Source: an uncultured Christensenella sp. (GTDB lineage: Bacteria; Bacillota; Clostridia; Christensenellales; Pumilibacteraceae). Taken from it: DNA of 64,000 nucleotides. Position 1 is the first letter of the stretch. Each line of letters starts with the position of its first letter. The stretch covers positions 1 to 64,000 of the forward strand of contig CATLHE010000008.1 of assembly GCA_949948895.1 (NCBI GenBank), read 5' to 3'. The position numbers and the translations under genes are program-made. This document shows, one piece after another, positions 7,699-16,266 of this stretch. The notes beneath the pieces are model-generated. The model ran no database searches, was not told where the DNA came from, and saw only the letters and a list, made by a program, of their open reading frames with translations.

Positions 7699-8886
7699 AT
7701 GGACGAGAAAATCGCGCTCGTTTTGGACGAGCTTTCAAACAAGGTCCTCGGTTACAAAACAAACGATATAACCGAGAACGACATACGGATAAACGCCGAC
7801 GGGATAGCGGTCGTTCAGCAAGCGTGCTACGATCAAAAAGACGTTTATTATATCGACGGGGCGCTTGTCGTTCGCGACAAAGACCCGAATGAATATAACA
7901 ACAAGTATGATATGCTCGGATACGAGACGGGCGAGATCCAAAGCAGGATAAAACGCGGGATCGCAGAGCGCAAGGACGTGTCAGAACTCATGACGCGCGC
8001 CGAGCATATCCGAAAAGAAATCGAAAAGCTTAAGACCGCTCGCGTCGAGCAGAATAAAGCTCGGCTTATCGCGGAGCAAAGCGCGACAAAGTTTAAGTAC
8101 TATTGCAGTGTGTGTTTGATCATTCGCGACGAAAACGAGTATTTGAAAGAATGGCTCGAATGGCATATAGCGCAGGGCGTCGAGCACTTTTACATATACG
8201 ATCACGACAGCAAGCAACCCGTATCCGAGTTTATAAAAACGCTCGACGACGGCATTAGAGAAAAGATAACGGTGCACGCTTTCGGCGGATCGCACGGGTT
8301 TGCTCAGCACGACGCATACAACGACTGTCTTAACCGCTACAAAAAAGAAAGCCGTTGGATAGGGTTTATCGACGCCGACGAGATGGTGCGCGTCAAGTGC
8401 GGATGCACGCTTCCGGAGCTTCTCAAAAACTACGAGCGCTACGCCGGACTGTTCATGCTTTGGATAGTCTATGACGCTAACGGTCAAATAAAAAAATCGA
8501 GCGGTTCGCTTCGCGAACGCTTCACTCACGTCACGCCCACGTATGAAGACGACGGCATGGGCAAGACCTTCATTCAACCGATGTTCGTAAAATCGATGGT
8601 CACGCACAACGGTTTTGTTCAAGACGGCTTTACTGTGGTGGACGAAAACTGCACGGTTGTCGGAGACGGCGAGATGCGACTGTACGGCTGCACCGACGAG
8701 CTCGTTTGCGTCGATCACTATTACACAAAGTCATACGAGGAATGGAAAGAAAAAATGCGAAGAGGTTCATGCGACCCGATCTACAGCAGAAAATACGCAG
8801 ACTTCTTTATATACAACCCCGACATGGAGTATTGCCGCGAAGATATCGTCATCGAGCAAAAATACGAAGTGTCCGAAAAACAATAA
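7699..8886 (+). CDS. GT92 / glycosyltransferase-2-like protein with extra N-terminal region
   Basis: A 395-residue protein; ATG 7699 has GGAGG in front. Residues about 1-130 form an N-terminal region of unknown type that ends in a charged helix. From about residue 135 it matches the glycosyltransferase family 92 / Glyco_tranf_2_4 pattern: VCLIIRDENEYLKEWLEWH, then FYIYDHDS, then FIDADEMV with the metal-binding DxD. Such enzymes transfer sugars from nucleotide donors to glycans or proteins. It has no membrane segment. It sits between the holin-like gene and the Rhs gene with short gaps (13 and 28 bp), so it may modify the Rhs product or a surface receptor; that is inference from context. Confidence 0.75.
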   Translation: MDEKIALVLDELSNKVLGYKTNDITENDIRINADGIAVVQQACYDQKDVYYIDGALVVRDKDPNEYNNKYDMLGYETGEIQSRIKRGIAERKDVSELMTRAEHIRKEIEKLKTARVEQNKARLIAEQSATKFKYYCSVCLIIRDENEYLKEWLEWHIAQGVEHFYIYDHDSKQPVSEFIKTLDDGIREKITVHAFGGSHGFAQHDAYNDCLNRYKKESRWIGFIDADEMVRVKCGCTLPELLKNYERYAGLFMLWIVYDANGQIKKSSGSLRERFTHVTPTYEDDGMGKTFIQPMFVKSMVTHNGFVQDGFTVVDENCTVVGDGEMRLYGCTDELVCVDHYYTKSYEEWKEKMRRGSCDPIYSRKYADFFIYNPDMEYCREDIVIEQKYEVSEKQ

Positions 8887-8914
8887 AATCAAAAACAAAA
8901 AAGGAGAAATCATC

Positions 8915-11900
8915 ATGGCAACAAACAACGAAAACTCCATTCGTGCAACCGATCACCGCGTAGGTATAGCTATTTCCGCACCCCCGACGAGAACGGAGTA
9001 TACAGCGGGTCAAGCATTTGACAAAAAAGGCATGGTCGTAGAACTTTTGTATATGTCCGGACGGAAAGAGACGATCACGGATTACAGCGTCTATCCTGCG
9101 GGCGCGCTTAAAAGTTCGGATACCTTTATAGAGGCTAATTATTCGGGTTTCACTGCACGTCAGAGGATATTCGTACACGCAAAAAGCGATAACGGCGGGC
9201 ATGACGAGCATTGCGGACATTTGACCGATAACGGATATTACGATAAATATTATTCGTACGGCAGTAAACCCGTTGCCGGTATTCGCATATCCAAAAACCC
9301 GAACAAAACCATTTATACCGAAGGCGAAACGCTCGATCTTACGGGAATGTGCGTCGAAGGCTGGACCGATCCCGCTAAGAAATATATTATAACTTCTTAT
9401 GTCGTGGATCATAACGGACCGCTTACGTACGGCACGAATAAAATCAAAATCCATTGTAAAGAAAATACGGCGGAATTTTATGTGACGGTATTGCCCAAGC
9501 TCAGCGTAAAAGGTACGGCGGCGCGCGAGAACGTTGCAAACGTAGGCGGCGTAAAAAGCGAGGTCAATCTTTCCACGGGCGAGCTGACGGCGGCGTTCAA
9601 CGATCTGAGCATACGTTCGGGCGCGCTCGAAATAAATATAGGGCACGTATTTAATAACAGAGGATTGAGCGACTGCTGCGGTACGGGCTGGAATTTAAAC
9701 CTCGATCGTACCCTTACGCCGTTTGATTACAATCACGCCGATGCGGTGCTGAGCGCCGAAAAAATCGATAAAGGCGAAGTCGATTACGTTTACACCGACG
9801 AAACGGGCACGCGTCACGCTTTTGACGAAAGATATTACTATATAAAAAACGGAATACAAAAAAAGATTATAGATAAAGATTTAGTACAAGTAGACCTCGA
9901 CGGGCGATTGTTTTGCGAGACCGACGGCGGCAAGTACGACGTAGTTCGTGAGTTTATCACAAGTACGGGCTTGGTGCTGTCGACAAAACTCGACGATATA
10001 AAAGGTGTTGAGTTTGTAGAACAGCGGCACGAGGATATAGCCAAACTCGAAAGCGAGATATTGCAATACAATGAAGCGATAGCGGAGCTGGAATATAATA
10101 TAACTCAAGAAACGCTTTTTCAGGGTGATGCCCCCAAACCCGTTGACGAAATTTACCAAAGTATTTACGGTACTGAATCGGTAGTTGCGATACACAAATG
10201 GAAAGGGTCAAGTTTAAGATCGAAGCTGGATGAACTTCAAACCAAAATAAAAAATACATCGCTTAATATGAGCCGTCCGGATAACGAGAGTAAAGAAGAG
10301 GAATCGATAAAAGAGAAAAATGCCACTTTATGGATTGCACAAAGATACGACGCGCAGCTTGAAGAGTTTTGTAGTGATTCGCTGAGGGACGCGAAAGAAG
10401 AACATGGAAAAAAGACACTCGAAATATATTGCGAGCGTATTAAACAGTATACGATTCAAGTAGAACAAAAACAATGCCAACTCGAACAGTATAAGCGTCA
10501 AGCCCCGATAGCGTATCTTACCGACGGCGACGGCGTATCGATGTGCTTTAACGAGTACGGCGAGCTTTGCGGCATAATAGACAAATTCGATAACGCTATA
10601 TCCGTGAACCGCGGCGAAATATTTACCGCAAGCGGCACGAAAACGGCGATAGTCTCGTTACAGAGTCAAGAGCAAATAATAAACGTAACGTACGATCGCA
10701 AGGGCAGGATAAAACAGTTAAGCGACGGCAACGGTAAAACCGTCGATTATATATACGGACCGGACATACTCAAAAAAGTTACTTTCGCCGACGGCGGGAT
10801 AATTCGATTCGACTATGACTGCGATAACCGTATAGTATCGATAACGTCCGACAAGGCAGGGGAAAAAGCCGCGTTTTCGTATGCAGAACACAGGCTCGCG
10901 CGAGTAAGACTGTCGACGAGGTTCGATAAGATCGCCGACGATTTTATCGACGGATTAAACCACTCGAATCTTATAGCCGATACCGCGATACATTACGGCG
11001 ACGGCAAGATCACGCTCGAGTCCGACGGCAAATTAAAAACGTGCTATCTCGACCGTTACGGCAGGCTCGCCGCGAGCAGTGTTAAAGACGGCAACGGATA
11101 TATAGCCCGTTCCGAGTTTTTTGCGTCCGACGACAAAAACAGCTATACGGTACGGGAAACCGATGACGCGGTTTGGACAAGCTCCGAGATATTAAGACCG
11201 TCTCAAAAGCGGGTAGCGGTCATCACGGCGGACATGCTTAAAAAAGGCGAGACCGAGTACGTATTCGGCGCGGAAGCCAATAAAACGACCGCGGCGACAT
11301 TCGACGGGTACAGCGCTGCCTTTAAAACTCCGTTCGCGTCCCGTACGGCTAACGGCGCAGTCAAATTATTACGCATAACAGCAAAAGTGATCCAAGGCGA
11401 CAAAACGCAGGAGTATTATATGCCGTTCGACGCGGAAAACGACCGCGCGCAGTACGTAGCTTTGCCCGTTCGGCTCGATAAAACCAAGCTCGACGGCACG
11501 ACGCGCATAGAGCTGTACGCGGAGTGCACAAGCCCCGACGTTGTTTTCGACAACCTGCGCTTTGCGCCCGCGGAATGGGAGTATGAGGAAAAAGACGATT
11601 TCGGCAACGTACATAGTACGATAACGAGCGAAAAACAGATCGCGCCCGGGGTCTATGCTCATACGAGCACGCAGTTTACCTACGACAACGCGCACAAACG
11701 GGTCGTCAAAAAAATCGAGACCGCCGTTCTCGACGGCGGCGTAAAATCGCAAAATAAGAGAATAACCGAATATAGTTATTGCGAACACGGCAATCTCGTA
11801 AGGACGGAAGCGTATACGGAGGGCGAGGAAGCAACGGGCGGCATAACCGTGACCGAGCGCGAGTGCGACGATAAAGGTCGCGTCGTCAAGGAATGGTCGT

Positions 11901-14269
11901 ATAACACTTTGGACAGCACGACCAAGTTCTACCGCGAGAGCGTGACGGACGAAAACGGCATAGTTACGGCGGAGCTCGACGAAACGGGCGAAAACAAAAC
12001 GAATATAGAATACGCGGAAGGCAATACGCGCATAAAGACGAAAATGCTTCCCAACGGCAGTAAGATCGCATACGGCTACGACGCGGAAGGCAACGTAACG
12101 AGCATAACGCAAAGCACCGCCGACGGCGAGAGCAACAGCACCGAAACGCGGTATAGGCTGGGCAGTCCTACGCGGCTCACGAGCGGCAATAATACCGTTT
12201 TGTACGAGTACGACGGCAAGCGCAGGATGACAAAAGCAACGCTCAACGGCAAAGCTACCGAGTATGCCTACGCCGACGACGCGACTACGGAAGAAGTGAG
12301 TGTCGGCAGTAAAACGTATCCGAGCGTCGGCGCGGACAGAACGACCGTCATTCACGACGGCGATACGTTCGAGACCTTTGCGGACAACCGCGGCAATACC
12401 GTACTCACCAAAGCCAACGGACAAGTACTCGTAGCGCAGGCGTATGACAAGGACGGCAAGCCTATGAGCGCGGCGGACAATGAAACGGGCAGCGTAAAGG
12501 AATTCGTATACGGTACGGACGGTATGGACTTCTTGCAAAGCGTGAGCATATCCGCAGGCGTGGACGTGGATTCTCTGACCGAAAACTATTTCTACAACGC
12601 ATACGGACGGCAGAGCGGCAGGGCGCTTAGCGGCGCGGTAGAGCAGAATTATGCCTATTTCTATAAGGATAACGCCGCAAGAGATCTCGAGCATATCGCT
12701 TTGCCCAACGGTTTGGACTGCTTCCCTCGGACGGACGTCAACGGCAGAGACACGGGAAAAGAGCTCAGAGCCGCAAACGGAGAAAACGTATACGGCGAGT
12801 ATGTGTATTACCGTAAAGTCGGAGATCACGGCACGAATATGCCGTCGTCGGTATACTTCGGCAAAACCAAAAACGGCAGGTACTCCGTTTCGGATAACAT
12901 AAAGTACAAGTACGACGAAACGGGCAATATCCGAGAGATAAGGGAAAACGGCGAGCTTGCGGCAAAGTATACCTACGACAAGATAGGCAGGCTCGTAAGA
13001 GAGGATAACAAAAAGCTCGGTAAAAGCGTATTCGTCTCGTACGACAATAACGGGAATATTTTAAGCCGCAGAGAAACGTCCTTTACGCTCAGACCCGCCG
13101 ACGAGATAGAAACTTTTGCCGACGAAAAGCAGTACGCCTACTACGGCGACAGACTGCTGTCTTTCGGTAACGAGGTAATGCTGTATGCGGACGAGCAAGG
13201 CAACGACAAAGTAAACCCGTATATATACCGCGGGCATAAACTGCAATGGAACTACGGCAGACAGTTAAGGTCTTTCGGTGAGAATACTTTTGCATACGAC
13301 GGGTACGGCAGAAGAGTGCGCAAAAACAATACTGTGTTTACCTACGACGCAAACAATAAACTCATCAAGCAAAGCGACGGAATAAATACATTGGTGTTTG
13401 TGTACGACAGCCGCGGGATAAGCGGAGTAACGCTCAACGGAACGGAATACATATACAGTAAGGACGTATTGGGTAATATTGTAGGCATACTTGACAATAC
13501 GGGGAGAGAAGTAGTACAATACGCATACGACGCGTGGGGAAACAGCAAGACGATAGTACTCGACGAGACCCATGCGACGGTAGCGGAGCTCAACCCGATA
13601 AGATACCGCGGATACTACTACGATACCGAAACGAACCTTTACTATCTTAATACGCGTTACTACGACCCCGAGACGGGACGGTTTATCTCGCAAGACGATA
13701 CGAAATACTTAAGCTATCGTGCTATAAATGGGTTAAATTTATATGTTTATTGCATTAATAATCCAATTAGATATACTGATAGTTATGGGAATTGGTATGG
13801 AATCGACGATTTAATTGCTGGTTTTATTGGAGCGACAGTTTCTTTAGTTGGATATTTTGCAGGCTGTCTATTAGCTTGGGAGAAACCGAAATGGCAGGAT
13901 GCGGTTGGAGCAACGGTAGGGGGTTTTGTTAGTGGAGTTACATTACTCTATGTGGGACCTGTTCTCTCATCTGTTATAGGTGCGTCAGCGGGCAATCTCG
14001 TAACGACTGGACTAAATATATTATCTGGACAAAGCATAACTTTGGAAGATTTTGCTATAAATTTTATAGAAGACATTGCTTTGGCTGCGGCATTTTCTAT
14101 ATGGGGTACTCAAATAGGCGGGAAGTCATTAAGTCTTTTGATTGAAACTTCAACGGGTCAAAATTTAGGATATGTCATGCGAGAAATATTTTCGTCTATG
14201 AAAGACACATTTCGAGAGCTTGTTTTCGATAACATCTATTACTATCTTAAAAAAATCCTCGGAATATAA
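8915..14269 (+). CDS. Rhs/YD-repeat polymorphic toxin, locus 1
   Basis: A 1784-residue Rhs protein; ATG 8915 follows AAGGAG. Residues about 15-90 and 125-200 look like two group-3 bacterial Ig-like domains. About 205-270 is the Rhs entry segment, 370-530 is charged and probably coiled coil, and about 550-1560 holds YD repeats (patterns like YDxxGNI and YDAEGNV). The Rhs-associated core with YYDPETGRFISQDD lies near 1582-1596 and ends at DSYGN about 1622. The last 160 residues are the variable C-terminal toxin: glycine-rich and hydrophobic at first, then a charged helical end, with no nuclease motif seen. Base composition drops sharply in GC from about 13718, before the core ends, as expected for swapped toxin tips. 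No signal peptide is visible. The next gene is the likely immunity protein. Confidence 0.88.
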   Translation: MATNNENSIRATDHRVGIAISAPPTRTEYTAGQAFDKKGMVVELLYMSGRKETITDYSVYPAGALKSSDTFIEANYSGFTARQRIFVHAKSDNGGHDEHCGHLTDNGYYDKYYSYGSKPVAGIRISKNPNKTIYTEGETLDLTGMCVEGWTDPAKKYIITSYVVDHNGPLTYGTNKIKIHCKENTAEFYVTVLPKLSVKGTAARENVANVGGVKSEVNLSTGELTAAFNDLSIRSGALEINIGHVFNNRGLSDCCGTGWNLNLDRTLTPFDYNHADAVLSAEKIDKGEVDYVYTDETGTRHAFDERYYYIKNGIQKKIIDKDLVQVDLDGRLFCETDGGKYDVVREFITSTGLVLSTKLDDIKGVEFVEQRHEDIAKLESEILQYNEAIAELEYNITQETLFQGDAPKPVDEIYQSIYGTESVVAIHKWKGSSLRSKLDELQTKIKNTSLNMSRPDNESKEEESIKEKNATLWIAQRYDAQLEEFCSDSLRDAKEEHGKKTLEIYCERIKQYTIQVEQKQCQLEQYKRQAPIAYLTDGDGVSMCFNEYGELCGIIDKFDNAISVNRGEIFTASGTKTAIVSLQSQEQIINVTYDRKGRIKQLSDGNGKTVDYIYGPDILKKVTFADGGIIRFDYDCDNRIVSITSDKAGEKAAFSYAEHRLARVRLSTRFDKIADDFIDGLNHSNLIADTAIHYGDGKITLESDGKLKTCYLDRYGRLAASSVKDGNGYIARSEFFASDDKNSYTVRETDDAVWTSSEILRPSQKRVAVITADMLKKGETEYVFGAEANKTTAATFDGYSAAFKTPFASRTANGAVKLLRITAKVIQGDKTQEYYMPFDAENDRAQYVALPVRLDKTKLDGTTRIELYAECTSPDVVFDNLRFAPAEWEYEEKDDFGNVHSTITSEKQIAPGVYAHTSTQFTYDNAHKRVVKKIETAVLDGGVKSQNKRITEYSYCEHGNLVRTEAYTEGEEATGGITVTERECDDKGRVVKEWSYNTLDSTTKFYRESVTDENGIVTAELDETGENKTNIEYAEGNTRIKTKMLPNGSKIAYGYDAEGNVTSITQSTADGESNSTETRYRLGSPTRLTSGNNTVLYEYDGKRRMTKATLNGKATEYAYADDATTEEVSVGSKTYPSVGADRTTVIHDGDTFETFADNRGNTVLTKANGQVLVAQAYDKDGKPMSAADNETGSVKEFVYGTDGMDFLQSVSISAGVDVDSLTENYFYNAYGRQSGRALSGAVEQNYAYFYKDNAARDLEHIALPNGLDCFPRTDVNGRDTGKELRAANGENVYGEYVYYRKVGDHGTNMPSSVYFGKTKNGRYSVSDNIKYKYDETGNIREIRENGELAAKYTYDKIGRLVREDNKKLGKSVFVSYDNNGNILSRRETSFTLRPADEIETFADEKQYAYYGDRLLSFGNEVMLYADEQGNDKVNPYIYRGHKLQWNYGRQLRSFGENTFAYDGYGRRVRKNNTVFTYDANNKLIKQSDGINTLVFVYDSRGISGVTLNGTEYIYSKDVLGNIVGILDNTGREVVQYAYDAWGNSKTIVLDETHATVAELNPIRYRGYYYDTETNLYYLNTRYYDPETGRFISQDDTKYLSYRAINGLNLYVYCINNPIRYTDSYGNWYGIDDLIAGFIGATVSLVGYFAGCLLAWEKPKWQDAVGATVGGFVSGVTLLYVGPVLSSVIGASAGNLVTTGLNILSGQSITLEDFAINFIEDIALAAAFSIWGTQIGGKSLSLLIETSTGQNLGYVMREIFSSMKDTFRELVFDNIYYYLKKILGI

Positions 14270-14284
14270 AAAGGAGATATCTTT

Positions 14285-14665
14285 ATGGGAAGTATATTCA
14301 AAAACGATATAGGGGAATATGATCCTCAAGCTGATAAATTAGGAATTGGCTTTTGGTTATATCTTATTTGCGGTTTTGTGATTTGCATTATTATAGTGTT
14401 TCCATTGGTTTGGTTGGATTGCTGGGAAGTAAGTTTCGATTTTCACACGCTTGTTTTTGGAAGAGACGCGGGATTTTGCCGTCCTTACTATTTCCTCATG
14501 TATATGGCAGGTAATTTTGCACTACTCGGAACGTCCATTTTAACCCCTACACGAATAAATGGGTATATAAGGAGACTAAGATTCAAGAAAGTTTTGCGTT
14601 TATTATTTATTGGTTTTTATATAGCGGCAACTGTTTTTTATATTGTTTCACTTTGCTTATATTGA
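14285..14665 (+). CDS. Probable membrane immunity protein for Rhs 1
   Basis: A 126-residue protein that starts 16 bp after the Rhs stop behind AAGGAGAT. Three hydrophobic segments lie near residues 22-45, 72-88 and 103-125. No family is recognised. Position directly after an Rhs C-terminal toxin, the same low GC as that toxin tip, and the absence of other partners make it the candidate immunity protein. A membrane location would fit a toxin that acts on the membrane. It is closed off by the strong terminator at 14671. Confidence 0.7.
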   Translation: MGSIFKNDIGEYDPQADKLGIGFWLYLICGFVICIIIVFPLVWLDCWEVSFDFHTLVFGRDAGFCRPYYFLMYMAGNFALLGTSILTPTRINGYIRRLRFKKVLRLLFIGFYIAATVFYIVSLCLY

Positions 14666-14670
14666 TTAGT

Positions 14671-14700
14671 AAGACCTCTCACCAAGGTGAGAGGTCTTTT
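14671..14700 (+). terminator. Strong terminator of Rhs locus 1
   Basis: The 13-bp perfect stem AAGACCTCTCACC/GGTGAGAGGTCTT, with a tight loop, is followed by TTTTAT. Confidence 0.88.
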
Positions 14701-14716
14701 ATCGTTAAGACTTATA

Positions 14717-14746
14717 TTGACATTATCGACAGATAAGTAGTATAAT
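14717..14746 (+). promoter_or_regulatory. Promoter for the orphan gene at 14849
   Basis: TTGACA at 14717-14722, an 18-bp spacer and TATAAT at 14741-14746. It lies just after the terminator of the Rhs 1 operon, so the displaced genes that follow (14849-16010) have their own promoter. Confidence 0.75.
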
Positions 14747-14848
14747 ACAGCTACAATGCAATGGGATATAATTGAACGATTAAGAAATATTGCAAAGATA
14801 ATTAAAAGTTTATTAGTATCAAAGAATTTTGTATAATGAGGAGATATT

Positions 14849-15316
14849 ATGAACAAAGAAATATTTGCGGCAAAATGTCAAGAGCTGTATGCTTATGAAG
14901 ATGAATTACTCAAAAAAGTGTCCGAATATGTTAAACCGTATAATGAGGAAATGAACAAGTACGGATATAAAGTTGTCGCAAGGTTGCTTTGGTTAGTTCA
15001 TGATGAAAAAGACTATGAGCAGTTTGAGTGTGTGAAAACACGTCAGGTTATAGTTTATAAAAAATCCTATTTTTGCTATATAAATGTTATTATTTGTTCT
15101 ATAGAAACAGATTTGTCCAAGGAATTGGAAGAAGATGCCGATAAAACACTGGGGATTATGATAAATGATATTGCGTCAGGATATTCTTTATTTATTTGGA
15201 AAGGATGGGCATTTTCTCGCGGTGATGCGGCACGCATATATAAAGATTTAGGCAATATTTGTGACGATGTTAAGAATATGGGGCTGGAAAATGCGGGAAA
15301 GAAATATGAAAATTAA
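14849..15316 (+). CDS. Hypothetical protein, possible orphan immunity protein
   Basis: A 155-residue, AT-rich gene with GAGGAG before ATG 14849. The product is soluble, helical at the start (residues 1-45), with a mixed middle and no recognised domain. It sits between the Rhs 1 operon and a toxin-tip fragment, and its stop overlaps the start of that fragment. Orphan immunity genes commonly collect in such places, and this is the most likely reading, but nothing in the protein itself proves it. Confidence 0.6.
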   Translation: MNKEIFAAKCQELYAYEDELLKKVSEYVKPYNEEMNKYGYKVVARLLWLVHDEKDYEQFECVKTRQVIVYKKSYFCYINVIICSIETDLSKELEEDADKTLGIMINDIASGYSLFIWKGWAFSRGDAARIYKDLGNICDDVKNMGLENAGKKYEN

Positions 15317-15419
15317 CGATATTTTCAAATTATCGTCGGAGGATTTGACAAAAGACACTATTGTAAGCTCTGTATTCGACTGGCTCATACGTGCCGGAAC
15401 TTGGTTGTTTAATCTTTAA
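15306..15419 (+). pseudogene. Displaced C-terminal tip of an Rhs toxin
   Basis: The 37-residue frame ends in the sequence DWLIRAGTWLFNL. It matches the last residues of the locus 2 Rhs toxin (23173-23271, ending SWLLRAGTWLFNL) with about three quarters identity. Homology begins near 15312; nothing of the Rhs core precedes it. The DNA continues colinear with locus 2 through the stop codon, the AGAGGTAAAG ribosome binding site and into the next gene. It is a leftover of an earlier toxin/immunity module. The ATG at 15306 is probably incidental. Confidence 0.85.
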
Positions 15420-15434
15420 TAGAGGTAAAGTATT

Positions 15435-16010
15435 ATGGTTGCAAATTTAAAAGCGGACGATATTGCCGCAACATTGAGATGTAGTTATATAGCAAGTAAA
15501 GCTTGGAATAGATTTTTTGTTATAATGTATGTTGTAATTGGTATTTTATTTGCAATGATAGCTATTATGTTAATAGGCATTCCTTTAACATTAGGTAAAT
15601 ACGATAGCGATAGTATTATAACAATAACTGCTGGTGGTGGAGTTACTTCGTTCTTATTAGTATTTTTAATTTTGTTGCAACGATCCTTCAATTCCAGAAA
15701 GAAAAAAGTCGAGGGATATTTGCAAGACGCTGTAATATTAAATGCTGATTCGGTGTTGAAAAGCGAGCAATTGGCTTTTAGATCGATTTTTGTGTGCAAA
15801 ACATATGCCATAGAAGTAAGTTTTGTTTATAATAATCAGCTGCTCAATAGACAAAGTACATATAAAGACAAAATGTTATATTCGCCTATTTATAAAAATT
15901 ACATCAACCGAGAAATACTAATCGCCTATTCCCCGAAGCACGATGAGGTCATGCTCATAAAACCCGAGAGCGCTCGGCGGTTGTCGAATAACGAACAAAA
16001 CAAAAAATAA
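15435..16010 (+). CDS. Membrane immunity protein, paralogue of the locus 2 immunity protein
   Basis: A 191-residue protein with two hydrophobic segments near residues 27-52 and 63-85 followed by a soluble domain. It is clearly homologous to the protein at 23287-23859: both start MVANLK, and both end with RQSTYKDK, IAYSPK and LIKPESARRLSNN. The N-terminal and membrane parts differ more than the C-terminus. It follows a displaced tip of the matching toxin and has no full toxin partner, so it is an orphan immunity gene that could protect against kin that still carry that toxin. The gene and its 3-prime region are colinear with the locus 2 copy. Confidence 0.8.
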   Translation: MVANLKADDIAATLRCSYIASKAWNRFFVIMYVVIGILFAMIAIMLIGIPLTLGKYDSDSIITITAGGGVTSFLLVFLILLQRSFNSRKKKVEGYLQDAVILNADSVLKSEQLAFRSIFVCKTYAIEVSFVYNNQLLNRQSTYKDKMLYSPIYKNYINREILIAYSPKHDEVMLIKPESARRLSNNEQNKK

Positions 16011-16042
16011 AAGCGTTAAAGCTCGACAAACACTAAAAGAGA

Positions 16043-16077
16043 AGCAGTCCGCTCCAATACGGAACGGACTGCTTTTT
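16043..16077 (+). terminator. Terminator after the orphan immunity gene
   Basis: AGCAGTCCG pairs with CGGACTGCT and runs into TTTTT. The whole 3-prime region, including AAAGCGTTAAAGCTCGAC upstream, is shared with the region after the locus 2 immunity gene at 23862-23930. Confidence 0.85.
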
Positions 16078-16145
16078 ATGTGCTTGTTTTTATGCCATAT
16101 GCGATTGCAAAAAATCGAAAAAATTTTTATTTGAACTCGTTAATG

Positions 16146-16180
16146 TTGACATACGTATGTCAAAGTTAAAGTTGTATAAT
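16146..16180 (+). promoter_or_regulatory. Palindromic operator and -10 box of Rhs locus 2
   Basis: The same 18-bp palindrome TTGACATACGTATGTCAA (16146-16163) and TATAAT (16175-16180) as at 7197, at identical spacing (29 bp between the first bases). The flanks GTTAATG before and CAAAGTTAAA after are also conserved. This argues that both Rhs loci answer to one regulator. Confidence 0.75.
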
Positions 16181-16192
16181 GCACGCGAACAG

Positions 16193-16234
16193 AAAAATCC
16201 CGCGCCTACGCTTCCCGCCGACGAGGGATTTTTT
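16193..16234 (+). terminator. Leader hairpin resembling a terminator or attenuator, Rhs locus 2
   Basis: AAAAATCCC (16193-16201) pairs with GGGATTTTT (16225-16233), then TTAT. The stem keeps the form of the locus 1 leader hairpin although its sequence differs (ATCCC/GGGAT instead of CTCCC/GGGAG), so the structure is conserved by compensating changes. Confidence 0.65.
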
Positions 16235-16266
16235 ATGTCCGAAAAAATTCATTAAGGAGTCACAGC

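Noticed and set aside
11369..12829. 486-residue open frame opposite the Rhs 1 YD repeats
   Set aside because: Composition is that of antisense to repeated YD codons; no start signal or domain was seen.
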